Assembly: GCF_900107685.1 (NCBI RefSeq)
Contig: NZ_FNRQ01000002.1
Coordinates: 1-64,000 of the forward strand
Reading direction: 5' to 3'
From: Paraburkholderia sartisoli
GTDB taxonomy: Bacteria > Pseudomonadota > Gammaproteobacteria > Burkholderiales > Burkholderiaceae
Length of the DNA: 64,000 bases
Part shown: positions 8,980 to 17,263 of the stretch, piece by piece
How the letters are laid out: each line of letters starts with the position of its first letter
Numbering within the stretch: the first letter of the stretch is position 1
Position numbers and translations under genes: made by a program
The notes under the pieces: generated by a model
What the model was told of the DNA's origin: nothing
What the model saw: only the letters and a program-made list of their open reading frames with translations
Databases searched by the model: none

Positions 8980-9026
8980 CGCGCGCGACGATGCGAATGA
9001 ATCCACATTCCGCATCGTCGCGCGCG
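8980..9026. terminator. Very stable hairpin between convergent genes
   Basis: A perfect 16-bp inverted repeat (8980-8995 with 9011-9026) lies six bases after the aminotransferase stop; the loop bases aatg/catt add further pairing. No T-run follows on either strand, so it is not a canonical intrinsic terminator. It more likely protects 3' ends or assists termination for both converging transcripts. Confidence 0.6.
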
Positions 9027-9071
9027 TGTCCTGCTGCGGCGCATCGCGGCGGTTCGCGTGCAACCACATGC

Positions 9072-9722
9072 TCACGCCTTCTTGCGTTGCGCCTCGACAT
9101 ACGCCTTGCGGTCGGCGGTCACGCGTTGCGCCGCGGGCCGTTCGTTCACCGCCTTCACATACGCTTTCCAGTCGATCCCCACATCGGCGAGGAAATCGCG
9201 GCCGTAGACCGCCTGCGTCGCCATGCCGACGAGCGGCAAATCCACGAAACCGGCCGTGTCGGACACGCTGAAACGCTCGCCGTGCAGGTACGGCGCGAAC
9301 TTCGCGAGGCGCCTGAAACCGCTGATATGATGCGTGAGCAGCTTCTCGACGCGCCCTTTGGTCGCGTCGGTGACCGTGCCGCCGAAAAACGCCTGCTTGT
9401 ACAGGTTACGCACGGTCAGTTCGAGATGCACGTCGGCGAAGAAGATCATCTCGCGCTCTTTCGCGGCGATCCACGGATCGGCGGAAAAAATCGCCTTCTC
9501 CGGATAGCGCGCGGCCAGATATTCGACGATCGCCTGCGACTCGCACAGGTCCCCGTGTTCGGTCTGAATATACGGCACCTTGCCGAGCGGCGAATGCGCG
9601 AGGAACGCTTCGTCCTGACTCGGCATCACGAGCACCTCCTCAAAAGGGATGTCGTGTTCGAGCAGAACGAATTTCACCTTGCTGTAATAGTTGGACAACG
9701 CGAAACCGCACAGTTTGATCAT
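9072..9722 (-). CDS. Glutathione S-transferase family protein
   Basis: The 216-residue protein has the N-terminal thioredoxin-like GST domain (about 1-78), with the glutathione-site cis-Pro in GKVPYIQ and the acidic/Ser pair in ESQAIVEYLA. The all-alpha C-terminal domain follows. S10 or Y12/Y13 in LSNYYSKV is the likely catalytic residue. The family conjugates or reduces thiols using glutathione; the substrate is unknown. It is divergent from the fatty-acid operon starting at 9868, and the intervening 145 bases hold a palindromic operator-like site. Confidence 0.85.
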   Translation of the reverse strand: MIKLCGFALSNYYSKVKFVLLEHDIPFEEVLVMPSQDEAFLAHSPLGKVPYIQTEHGDLCESQAIVEYLAARYPEKAIFSADPWIAAKEREMIFFADVHLELTVRNLYKQAFFGGTVTDATKGRVEKLLTHHISGFRRLAKFAPYLHGERFSVSDTAGFVDLPLVGMATQAVYGRDFLADVGIDWKAYVKAVNERPAAQRVTADRKAYVEAQRKKA

Positions 9723-9821
9723 CGGATGTCTCCTTCCGGCCTGTTCTGTTTATCGATGGAACCACGTCTGACAGATCGAAGACGATCACGCAGTCCGTGT
9801 TAACCCATCATCCCAAAATTT

Positions 9822-9839
9822 GCACGATCGTGCTATTCT
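9822..9839 (+). promoter_or_regulatory. Palindromic operator-like site abutting an extended -10 element
   Basis: The perfect 12-base palindrome GCACGATCGTGC (9822-9833) runs directly into TATTCT (9834-9839). With the overlapping TGC this makes an extended -10 (TGCTATTCT). The start codon at 9868 is 28 bases further on. A bound repressor would cover the promoter spacer. The core ACGATCGT is repeated at 20125-20136, upstream of the convergent arm of the same pathway cluster. A TetR-family regulator is the likely type, by inference. Confidence 0.6.
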
Positions 9840-9867
9840 AAAAATAACCATGGAGTCGAGCCTTACC

Positions 9868-11445
9868 ATGACCTCTCGTCAGTTCAGCATCGAAACTATC
9901 GGCATCGTCGGCACGGGCGCAATGGGCCGCGGCATCGCGCAGATCGCGGCGCTCTCGGGTCTGGACGTGCGTCTCTACGACACGAATCCCGAAGCCGTCG
10001 GCGCGGCGCGCGACTATCTTGCCGACACGTTCGCAAAACTCGCCGCCAAAGGCAAGCTCGAACCGGCGCGCGTTACCGCCGCGCTCGCGTGCGTGACCGG
10101 CGCGGCGGCAATCGCGGACCTGGCGGGCTGCGATCTCGTCATCGAAGCGATCGTCGAGAAGCTCGACGTCAAGCGCACCCTCTTTCGCGAGCTCGAAACG
10201 GTCGTGGGCGGCAACTGCGTGCTGGCGTCGAATACGTCGTCGCTGTCGATCACGTCGATTGCGGCGGGTTGTCAGGATCCGTCGCGCGTCGTCGGCTATC
10301 ACTTCTTCAATCCGGTGCCGCTGATGAAGGTCGTCGAGGTGATCGACGGCCTGCGCGGCGATCCGGCCGCCGGCGACGCGCTGATGAGCCTCGCGCGCCG
10401 CATGGGCCACACGCCGGTGCGCGCGAAGGACATGCCCGGCTTCATCGTCAATCACGCCGGACGCGGGATGAACACCGAGGGCCTGCGCGTGGCGGGCGAA
10501 GGCGTTGCGAGTTTTGTCGACATCGATCGCATCATGCGCGAGCAGGCGGGCTTCCGGCTCGGGCCGTTCGAGCTGCTCGACCTGACGGCGCTCGACGTGT
10601 CGCATCCGGTGATGGAGTCGATCTATCACCAGTTCTACGAAGAGCCACGCTTCACGCCGTCGCCGATCACGGGTACGCGCCTCGCGGGCGGTCTGATCGG
10701 CCGCAAGACAGGCGAAGGCTTTTACCGGTACGTCGACGGCAAGCAGCAGGTCGAAGCCGAAGCCGCGGCGCCAACCGAACTGCCGAAGCGCGTGTGGGTC
10801 AGCAACCGCTATCCCGAAGCGCGCGAAGCCGTGCTGCAGATCATCGCGAAAAGCGGCGTGGCGCTCGACGAAGGCGCAACGCCCGCGGCGGATTCGCTGA
10901 TCGTCGTGACGCCGTTCGGGCACGACGCGACCACATCCGCCGTCGACGAAAATCTCGACGCAAGCCGCGTGGTGGCCATCGATACGCTGTTCCCGCTCGC
11001 CGGCGCGCAACGCCGCACGCTGATGACGACGCCCGCGACGACACGCGCCGCGCGCGACGCCGGCCACGCGCTCTTCGCCGCCGACAGCGTGCCTGTCACC
11101 GTGATCCGCGATTCGACCGGCTTCGTCGCGCAACGGGTGGTCGCGACCATTGTCAACATTGGCTGCGATATCGCGCAAAAGCAGATCGCGTCGCCGCTCG
11201 ACATCGATCTGGCCGTCACGCTCGGCCTCGGCTATCCGCGCGGACCGCTCGCACTCGGCGACGCGCTCGGCGCGAAGACGATTCTCACGATCCTGCGCAA
11301 CATCTCGAGCGTGCTGGAAGATCCGCGCTACCGTCCGTCGCCGTGGCTCGCGCGGCGCGCGCAGCTTGGCCTTTCGCTCACGCAGACCGACGTCGCGGAC
11401 AACGCCAACGCTGACGCAAACACCCACTCAAAGGACCCGCGATGA
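9868..11445 (+). CDS. 3-hydroxyacyl-CoA dehydrogenase (two C-terminal domains, PaaH type)
   Basis: The 525-residue protein oxidises 3-hydroxyacyl-CoA to 3-ketoacyl-CoA with NAD+. An N-terminal Rossmann fold shows GTGAMG (15-20) and VIEAIVEKLDVK. The catalytic His lies in GYHFFNPVPLMK. One 3HCDH C-terminal domain follows at about 190-290 and a second occupies the last 110 residues (FVAQRV, LGLGYPRGPLALGD). It lacks a hydratase domain, unlike FadB, and resembles PaaH or long HbdA-type enzymes. ATG 9868 was preferred over 9850 because GGAG lies 12 bases upstream. It is the first gene of a translationally coupled operon; its stop overlaps the next start (ATGA). Confidence 0.9.
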   Translation: MTSRQFSIETIGIVGTGAMGRGIAQIAALSGLDVRLYDTNPEAVGAARDYLADTFAKLAAKGKLEPARVTAALACVTGAAAIADLAGCDLVIEAIVEKLDVKRTLFRELETVVGGNCVLASNTSSLSITSIAAGCQDPSRVVGYHFFNPVPLMKVVEVIDGLRGDPAAGDALMSLARRMGHTPVRAKDMPGFIVNHAGRGMNTEGLRVAGEGVASFVDIDRIMREQAGFRLGPFELLDLTALDVSHPVMESIYHQFYEEPRFTPSPITGTRLAGGLIGRKTGEGFYRYVDGKQQVEAEAAAPTELPKRVWVSNRYPEAREAVLQIIAKSGVALDEGATPAADSLIVVTPFGHDATTSAVDENLDASRVVAIDTLFPLAGAQRRTLMTTPATTRAARDAGHALFAADSVPVTVIRDSTGFVAQRVVATIVNIGCDIAQKQIASPLDIDLAVTLGLGYPRGPLALGDALGAKTILTILRNISSVLEDPRYRPSPWLARRAQLGLSLTQTDVADNANADANTHSKDPR

Positions 11446-12230
11446 GCGCCGAACTCCTCACGTCCCGCCCGGCCGAAAGCGAATCGACGCTGGTGCTGAC
11501 GCTGTCGAATCCGGGTGCGCGCAACGCGCTGCATCCGGACATGTACGCCGCCGGCATCGAAGCGATCGACACGGCCGAACGCGATCCGTCGATCCGCGCG
11601 ATCGTGCTGACCGGCGCGGACCAGTTCTTCTGCGCGGGCGGCAACCTGAACCGGCTGCTCGAAAATCGCGCGAAGGATCCTTCGGTGCAGGCGCAAAGCA
11701 TCGACATGCTCGGTGAGTGGATCGCCGCGCTGCGTTCGTCGACGAAGCCGGTGATCGCCGCCGTCGAAGGCGCGGCGGCCGGCGCGGGGTTTTCGCTCGC
11801 GCTTGCCTGCGACCTGATCGTCGCCGCCGAAGATGCGAAATTCGTGATGTCGTACGCGCGCGTCGGGCTAACGCCGGACGGCGGCGGCTCGTGGTTCCTC
11901 GCGCAGGCGCTGCCGCGCCAGATCGCGGCCGAAGTGCTGTTCGAGGGCAAACCCGTGAGCGCGACGCGGCTCCATGAACTCGGTGTCGTCAACAGGGTGG
12001 CGAAGGCCGGCGCGGTGCGCGACATGGCGCTCGCATGGGCCGACGACCTCGGCCGGATCTCGCCGTATTCGATCACGTGCATCAAGTCGCTGATCGGCGC
12101 GGCCGGCACGCAATCGCTGCCGGATCATCTCGCAGCCGAGCGCGACAGCTTCGTTCGCGCGCTGCATCAGGGCGATGCGCTCGAAGGCATCACCGCATTC
12201 CTCGAAAAACGTGCGCCGGTCTACAAATGA
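11442..12230 (+). CDS. Enoyl-CoA hydratase/isomerase family protein
   Basis: The 262-residue crotonase-fold protein shows the oxyanion-hole segments DQFFCAGGNLNRL (60-72) and EGAAAGAGFSLALACD (109-124). The first catalytic Glu of classical hydratases appears to be replaced (MSYARVG, residues 136-142), whereas an Asp is present in GLTPDGGG (D146), the pattern of PaaG-type isomerases. It may therefore isomerise a double bond rather than hydrate it. It overlaps the genes on both sides by ATGA, which signals translational coupling within the acyl-CoA operon. Confidence 0.87.
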   Translation: MSAELLTSRPAESESTLVLTLSNPGARNALHPDMYAAGIEAIDTAERDPSIRAIVLTGADQFFCAGGNLNRLLENRAKDPSVQAQSIDMLGEWIAALRSSTKPVIAAVEGAAAGAGFSLALACDLIVAAEDAKFVMSYARVGLTPDGGGSWFLAQALPRQIAAEVLFEGKPVSATRLHELGVVNRVAKAGAVRDMALAWADDLGRISPYSITCIKSLIGAAGTQSLPDHLAAERDSFVRALHQGDALEGITAFLEKRAPVYK

Positions 12231-12958
12231 GCGAACCGCAAAACGCCGCATTCCAGTTGCCGAAGCGCCGCCGCATCTATCTGATGCGGCACGGCGACGT
12301 CACGTATTTCGACGCCACCGGTCGCGCGATCGATCCCGAAACCGTGCCGCTCAACGAGAATGGTCGCGAACAGGCGAGCGCCGCGGGCCGTGCATTTGCA
12401 GAGCAGCAGGTCCGCTTCGATCGCGTGATCGTGAGCGGCCTGCCGCGCACGGTTGAAACCGCGCAACGCGTGCTCGCCGAAACCGGACAGCAGATCGAAC
12501 TGGAAATCGAGCCCGCGTTGCAGGAAATTCGCGGCGGACGGCTCGGCAGCATTCCGGCGAAAGATCTCGAAGCCGCGTTTCTGGGCGCGTTCGACGGCAT
12601 CGTCCCTGAAGACACACACTTTCTGGGCGGTGAAACGATCGGTGCACTGTTCGACCGCGTGCTGCCCGCGCTTGCCACGCTGCGCGAAGACACGTCGTGG
12701 GACACGGTGCTGCTCGTGCTGCACGGCGGGGTGAACCGCGCGATTCTCTCGCATGCGATCACGGCGGGCGGCCGCACGTTCTTCGGCCATCTCGCACAGG
12801 CGACGGGCTGCATCAACACGCTCGACGTCGGCACCGCACCGCGCGACTGGGTGCTGCGCGCGATCAACTATTCACCGCCCTCGCCGCTTCATCGCGACGT
12901 GCGCAACACGACGATGGAACTGCTCTACGCACAATTCATTCAATGCAGGCGTAGCTAA
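12227..12958 (+). CDS. Histidine phosphatase superfamily protein (phosphoglycerate-mutase-like)
   Basis: The 243-residue protein has the RHG signature at 21-23 (YLMRHGDVTYF), with H22 as the phosphate acceptor, and a second core His in LLVLHGGVNRAI. The family removes or transfers phosphoryl groups; the substrate cannot be told from sequence. Its position is suggestive: it overlaps the crotonase gene by ATGA and lies 19 bases ahead of an APH-type kinase and an ACAD10/11-like dehydrogenase. It may thus act on a phosphorylated acyl intermediate or reverse unproductive phosphorylation (inference). Confidence 0.85.
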   Translation: MSEPQNAAFQLPKRRRIYLMRHGDVTYFDATGRAIDPETVPLNENGREQASAAGRAFAEQQVRFDRVIVSGLPRTVETAQRVLAETGQQIELEIEPALQEIRGGRLGSIPAKDLEAAFLGAFDGIVPEDTHFLGGETIGALFDRVLPALATLREDTSWDTVLLVLHGGVNRAILSHAITAGGRTFFGHLAQATGCINTLDVGTAPRDWVLRAINYSPPSPLHRDVRNTTMELLYAQFIQCRRS

Positions 12959-12977
12959 ACCCGATCTGGAGGAGACA

Positions 12978-14084
12978 ATGACGCAGGCCCGTCCCGCAGG
13001 GGAACCGGAGCACACGCCGGACTACTCGGCATTCGAAGGCACGCGGCCCGTCGCGGACAGGCAGCGCTTTGACGCGGACCAGCTCGGCGCGTGGCTGGTG
13101 CAGCACGTCGAAGGCTTCGCCGGGCCGCTGACCGTCGAACAGTTCGCCGGCGGCCAGTCCAATCCGACGTTCAAACTCGTCACGCCGTCGCACTCGTATG
13201 TGATGCGCGCGAAGCCCGGCCCCGCAGCGAAACTCCTGCCGTCGGCGCACGCGGTGGAACGCGAGTATCGCGTGATGCACGCACTTGCCGAGACCGACGT
13301 GCCCGTCGCGAGGATGCTCGCGCTTTGCGAGGACGAAAGCGTGATCGGACGCGCGTTCTACGTGATGGAGTTCGTTCAGGGCCGCGTGCTGTGGGATCAG
13401 TCGCTCCCCGGCATGACGGTCGATGAACGCAGCGCGATCTACGACGAAATGAATCGCGTGATCGCGGCGCTGCATAGCGTCGATCCCGCGGCGGTCGGGC
13501 TTGCCGACTATGGCAAACCGGGCAACTACTTCGCGCGGCAGATCGGCCGCTGGAGCCGGCAGTATGTGGCGTCCGAAACGGAGCCGATCGAAGCGATGAA
13601 CCGCCTCATCGAATGGCTGCCGCAGCACATGCCGGCCGACACCGGCGGGCGGGCTTCGGTCGTGCATGGCGACTACCGTCTCGACAACCTGATTTTCCAT
13701 CCGCACGAGCCGCGCGTGCTTGCCGTACTCGACTGGGAACTGTCGACGCTCGGCGATCCGCTCGCCGACTTCGCGTATCACTGCATGGCGTGGCACGTCG
13801 ATCCCACGCAGTTTCGCGGCATTGCCGGTCTCGACTGGGCCGCACTCGGCATTCCGGACGAAACGCATTACGTCGAACGTTACTGCGCGCGCACCGGACT
13901 CCACATTGAAGGAGACTGGAATTTCTATCTGGCGTACAACATGTTCCGCATCGCCGCGATCCTGCAGGGGATCATGAAGCGCGTTGTCGACGGCACCGCT
14001 GCGAGCGCGCAGGCGATCGATGCCGGCCGTCGCGCGAAGCCGATGGCGGAACTCGCGTGGCGTTACGCGCAGAAGGTGCGCTAG
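12978..14084 (+). CDS. APH-family phosphotransferase, ACAD10/11-kinase and LvaA-like
   Basis: The 368-residue kinase-like protein has a nucleotide loop GGQSNPTF (58-65), a catalytic loop HGDYRLDN (230-237, D232 as base) and a metal-binding DWE (252-254). It strongly resembles the N-terminal kinase domain of mammalian ACAD11/ACAD10 (motifs GGGQSNPT, FYVMEHVQGR, HGDFRLDN, VLDWELST, recalled). Those kinases, and bacterial LvaA in levulinate catabolism, phosphorylate 4-hydroxyacyl-CoA. The next gene is a matching dehydrogenase, so the pair is a split version of the fused eukaryotic enzyme. Strong ribosome-binding site GGAGG at 12968-12972. I see no LvaB-like small subunit. Confidence 0.87.
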   Translation: MTQARPAGEPEHTPDYSAFEGTRPVADRQRFDADQLGAWLVQHVEGFAGPLTVEQFAGGQSNPTFKLVTPSHSYVMRAKPGPAAKLLPSAHAVEREYRVMHALAETDVPVARMLALCEDESVIGRAFYVMEFVQGRVLWDQSLPGMTVDERSAIYDEMNRVIAALHSVDPAAVGLADYGKPGNYFARQIGRWSRQYVASETEPIEAMNRLIEWLPQHMPADTGGRASVVHGDYRLDNLIFHPHEPRVLAVLDWELSTLGDPLADFAYHCMAWHVDPTQFRGIAGLDWAALGIPDETHYVERYCARTGLHIEGDWNFYLAYNMFRIAAILQGIMKRVVDGTAASAQAIDAGRRAKPMAELAWRYAQKVR

Positions 14085-14126
14085 TCGCCGCCCGATCATT
14101 GCTCATCGTTACCCGCGAGGACTTAC

Positions 14127-15368
14127 ATGAATTTCGATTACACCCCGAAGGTGCAGGCGCTGCGCGAGAAACTGCTCGCTTTCTTCGACGAACATATCTA
14201 TCCGAACGAGCGCGCATTCGCCGAGGAGATTGCGCGCAATCGCCGGAACGGCAACGCATGGATTCCGACTGAGCTGATCGAGAGTCTCAAGCAGAAAGCG
14301 CGCGACGCCGGGCTGTGGAACCTGTTCCTGCCGGACTCGGCGCGCGGCGCGGGGCTCACGAATCTCGAATACGCGCCGCTGTGCGAGATCATGGGCAGGG
14401 TGCCCTGGGCGCCCGAAGTGTTCAACTGCAACGCGCCCGACACCGGCAACATGGAAACGATCGAGCGCTACGGCAGCGACGAGAACAGGCGCGAATGGCT
14501 CGAGCCGCTGCTGCAGGGACATATCCGTTCGGCGTTCCTGATGACGGAGCCGGCCGTGGCGTCGTCGGATGCGACGAATATCCAGACGAGCATCGTGCGC
14601 GACGGCGACGACTACGTCATCAACGGCCGCAAGTGGTGGTCGTCGGGCGCGGGCGATCCGCGCTGCAAGGTGTACATCGTGATGGGCAAGACCGATCCCG
14701 AAGCGGCGCGCCATCAGCAGCAGTCGATGATCCTCGTGCCCGCCGACGCAACCGGCGTCACCGTGCATCGTCCGCTGACGGTGTTCGGTTACGACGATGC
14801 GCCGCATGGCCACATGGAAATCACGCTGGAAAACGTGCGCGTGCCGGCGTCGAACCTGCTGCTGGGCGAAGGCCGTGGTTTCGAGATCGCGCAGGGCCGT
14901 CTCGGGCCGGGGCGTATTCACCATTGCATGCGCCTGATCGGCCTCGCCGAGCGTGCGCTCGAACTGATGTCGAAGCGCTCGCTGGAGCGCGTCGCGTTCG
15001 GCAAGCCGGTCGCCGCGCAAGGCGTGACGCTGGAGCGCATCGCCGAGGCGCGCTGCATGATCGAACAGGCGCGCCTGCTCACGCTGAAGACGGCGTACAT
15101 GATGGACACCGTCGGCAACAAGGGCGCACGCGGCGAAATCGCGATGATCAAGGTCGTCGCGCCGAACATGGCGTGCCAGGTCATCGACTGGGCCATGCAG
15201 GCGCATGGCGCGGCCGGCATGAGCGACGATTTTCCGCTCGCGTATGCGTACACGTCGGCGCGCACGCTGCGCTTCGCTGATGGTCCCGATGAGGTACACC
15301 GCAACGCAATCGCGAAACTCGAACTGTCGCGTTATGCGGAAGCATCGCCGACGCAACGCACGCAATAA
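14127..15368 (+). CDS. Acyl-CoA dehydrogenase, ACAD10/11 and LvaC type
   Basis: The 413-residue flavoprotein has the usual ACAD order: alpha N-domain (1-125), beta domain with FAD/substrate motifs ([29 protein letters not shown]), and alpha C-domain ([28 protein letters not shown]). [23 protein letters not shown] and ADGPDEVH segments closely match mammalian ACAD11. In ACAD11 and LvaC the domain eliminates phosphate from 4-phosphoacyl-CoA rather than acting only as an oxidase. With the preceding kinase it forms a probable 4-hydroxyacyl-CoA catabolic module. A small palindromic hairpin follows the stop directly. Confidence 0.9.
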   Translation: MNFDYTPKVQALREKLLAFFDEHIYPNERAFAEEIARNRRNGNAWIPTELIESLKQKARDAGLWNLFLPDSARGAGLTNLEYAPLCEIMGRVPWAPEVFNCNAPDTGNMETIERYGSDENRREWLEPLLQGHIRSAFLMTEPAVASSDATNIQTSIVRDGDDYVINGRKWWSSGAGDPRCKVYIVMGKTDPEAARHQQQSMILVPADATGVTVHRPLTVFGYDDAPHGHMEITLENVRVPASNLLLGEGRGFEIAQGRLGPGRIHHCMRLIGLAERALELMSKRSLERVAFGKPVAAQGVTLERIAEARCMIEQARLLTLKTAYMMDTVGNKGARGEIAMIKVVAPNMACQVIDWAMQAHGAAGMSDDFPLAYAYTSARTLRFADGPDEVHRNAIAKLELSRYAEASPTQRTQ

Positions 15369-15384
15369 CGGCGCTATAGCGCCG
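15369..15384 (+). other. 16-base palindrome immediately after the dehydrogenase stop
   Basis: The palindrome CGGCGCTATAGCGCCG begins at the first base after the TAA stop. It could fold as a short hairpin that attenuates read-through into the GST gene; no T-run follows. A half-match to the operator at 9822 (atttgcacgat) lies just after it at 15387-15397, possibly by chance. Confidence 0.4.
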
Positions 15385-15522
15385 CGATTTGCACGATGCA
15401 GCGGCGTGGCGCACATTGAGTCACGCCCTGCATCGAGATTCGATCTGTGCTCTAATTTTCGTCTGCCTCAATGCATCGACGTCGCATCGCGCGGCGCCGC
15501 ACTCACGAAACCAGGAGTCACG

Positions 15523-16224
15523 ATGATCGACGTCTATAGCTGGGCGACCCCGAACGGCCACAAAGTCCACATCATGCTCGAGGAAACCGGGCTCGAATAC
15601 ACGGCGCACGCCATCAACATCGGCGCCGGCGACCAGTTCACACCCGAATTTCTTGCGATCAGCCCGAACAACAAGATTCCGGCCATCGTCGATCCCGACG
15701 GTCCGAAGTCCGCTGACGGCAAGCCATTTTCGCTGTTCGAATCCGGCGCGATCCTGATTTATCTCGCGGAAAAGACCGGCCAGTTTCTGCCGGCCGATCC
15801 GGCCAGACGGTATGCGACGCTGCAATGGCTGATGTTCCAGATGGGTGGCATCGGCCCGATGCTCGGCCAGACGCATCACTTTCGCGTGTACGCGCCGCAG
15901 CCGATCGAATACGCGATCAACCGCTACACGAACGAGACGCGGCGTCTGTACGGCGTGATGGATACGCAACTCGGCAAGACCGCCTACCTCGCGGGCAACG
16001 ACTATACGATCGCGGATATCGCGTCGTTCCCGTGGACGCGCTCGTGGAAAAACCAGGGCATCGAGCTCGACGACTTCCCGAACGTGAAGCGCTGGCACGA
16101 AGCGATCGCCGCGCGTCCGGCCGTGATGCGCGGCGTGGAAGTGCTGACTTCCATGCGCAAGGAACTGACCGACGACAAGGCGCGCGAAATCCTCTTCGGC
16201 GCGACGCAATACGCGAAGCATTGA
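15523..16224 (+). CDS. Glutathione S-transferase, YfcG/YghU-like
   Basis: The 233-residue GST has the thioredoxin-like N-domain (MIDVYSWATPNGHKVHIMLEE), cis-Pro motif NNKIPAIVD, and ESGAILIYLAEKTG; the helical C-domain includes YTIADIASFPW. The TPNG start is typical of the nu-class enzymes YfcG/YghU, which reduce disulfides using two glutathione molecules and lack the usual Tyr/Ser/Cys nucleophile. The start is set by AGGAG at 15513-15517. It is last in the plus-strand acyl-CoA arm, separated by 154 bases from the dehydrogenase, so it may have its own promoter. It ends at a strong bidirectional terminator. Confidence 0.88.
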   Translation: MIDVYSWATPNGHKVHIMLEETGLEYTAHAINIGAGDQFTPEFLAISPNNKIPAIVDPDGPKSADGKPFSLFESGAILIYLAEKTGQFLPADPARRYATLQWLMFQMGGIGPMLGQTHHFRVYAPQPIEYAINRYTNETRRLYGVMDTQLGKTAYLAGNDYTIADIASFPWTRSWKNQGIELDDFPNVKRWHEAIAARPAVMRGVEVLTSMRKELTDDKAREILFGATQYAKH

Positions 16225-16241
16225 ACTGAACGCGTCGCGCA

Positions 16242-16287
16242 ATAAAAAACGCGGTTGCCTGTGAAGGCAACCGCGTTCTGCTTTCTA
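16242..16287. terminator. Bidirectional rho-independent terminator
   Basis: A perfect 13-bp stem (16248-16260 with 16265-16277) has a GTGA loop, an A-run before it and a T-rich run after it. It separates the two convergent arms of the acyl-CoA cluster. Confidence 0.92.
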
Positions 16288-16304
16288 CCGCGTCAAATCA
16301 AACG

Positions 16305-16778
16305 TCAATGCTGGAAGTAATGCCGGGTGATGAACTCGGCGACACAGACAGGCCGCTCACCCCCCTGCTTTTCCAGCGTCACGTTCCAGACAACCTGCAC
16401 ACCGTTGTCGTCGATGTCTGTCACATCGGCCACCACGAATTTCGCGCGCACGTTCGATCCGACCGGCACCGGCGACGTGAAGCGCACCCGGTTGAGCCCA
16501 TAGTTGACACCCATGCGCTGCTTCAACGAAACGGTCTTCCCGAGCAGCGCCGGAATCAGCGACAGCGTCATGAAGCCGTGCGCAATCGGCCCGCCAAACG
16601 GCGACTCACGTTTTGCCCGTTCAGGATCGACGTGAATCCATTGATGATCGCCGGTCGCCGCCGCGAAACGGTCCACGCTCGCCTGATCGATTTCGACCCA
16701 GACGCTGACCAGCGCGCCCGCACTCATGAGCGCGCGCAGCGCGTGCGCGTCGGCCACTTCAACGCGGTCCGGCGTCAT
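16305..16778 (-). CDS. MaoC-family (R)-specific enoyl-CoA hydratase-like protein
   Basis: The 157-residue hot-dog-fold protein carries the hydratase-2 motif around D44 and H49 (ATGDHQWIHVDPERA), followed by GGPIAHGFMTLSL. D and H are the catalytic pair of R-hydratases that hydrate 2-enoyl-CoA; the usual Asn between them is Gln here, a common variation. Its start overlaps the upstream MaoC gene by four bases (ATGA), suggesting the two proteins are made together and may form a heterodimer. It is the last gene of the minus-strand acyl-CoA arm. Confidence 0.87.
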   Translation of the reverse strand: MTPDRVEVADAHALRALMSAGALVSVWVEIDQASVDRFAAATGDHQWIHVDPERAKRESPFGGPIAHGFMTLSLIPALLGKTVSLKQRMGVNYGLNRVRFTSPVPVGSNVRAKFVVADVTDIDDNGVQVVWNVTLEKQGGERPVCVAEFITRHYFQH

Positions 16779-17233
16779 GCCGCGTCACCCGGATTGCGCA
16801 AGCCGAAGAGCCCTTTCGAGCGCACCGTGATCACCGTTTCGCCGTGCTGGTTGATGCCTTCCCACTGCGTCGACACGATGCCGCGATCGGGTTTGCTCGC
16901 GGACACGCGCCGGTCGAGCACGGTGTTCAGCATGCGGATCGTATCGCCGGCACGCACGGGCTTGAGCCAGCGGATGTCGTCGATGCCAGGCGAGCCCATC
17001 GACGTCGAACCCGCGAACGCGTTGCGCACGAGGAGGCCCATCATCACCGAGCACGTATGCCAGCCGCTTGCGATCAGCGTGCCGTACGGCGAAGCCGCCG
17101 CGCCTTCATCGCTGATATGAAACGGTTGCGGATCGAACTGCTCGGCGAAGCGGATGATCTCTTCCCGCGTGAACGTGTGTTCACCGATCTCGAAGGTCTT
17201 GCCGACCTCCATGTCTTCGAAGCTCAAACCCAT
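16775..17233 (-). CDS. MaoC-family dehydratase
   Basis: The 152-residue hot-dog protein has a MaoC motif with D34 and H39 (QFDPQPFHI) and the following SPYGTLIASGWHT segment. The short DPQPFH form is found in many MaoC proteins linked to fatty-acid or CoA-thioester pathways. It lies 30 bases downstream of the acyl-CoA dehydrogenase small subunit and overlaps the second MaoC gene, so hydration of the enoyl product of the dehydrogenase pair is the likely role (inference). Confidence 0.85.
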   Translation of the reverse strand: MGLSFEDMEVGKTFEIGEHTFTREEIIRFAEQFDPQPFHISDEGAAASPYGTLIASGWHTCSVMMGLLVRNAFAGSTSMGSPGIDDIRWLKPVRAGDTIRMLNTVLDRRVSASKPDRGIVSTQWEGINQHGETVITVRSKGLFGLRNPGDAA

Positions 17234-17263
17234 GTTTACGCCTCCTTCACCTGGACCGACCGA

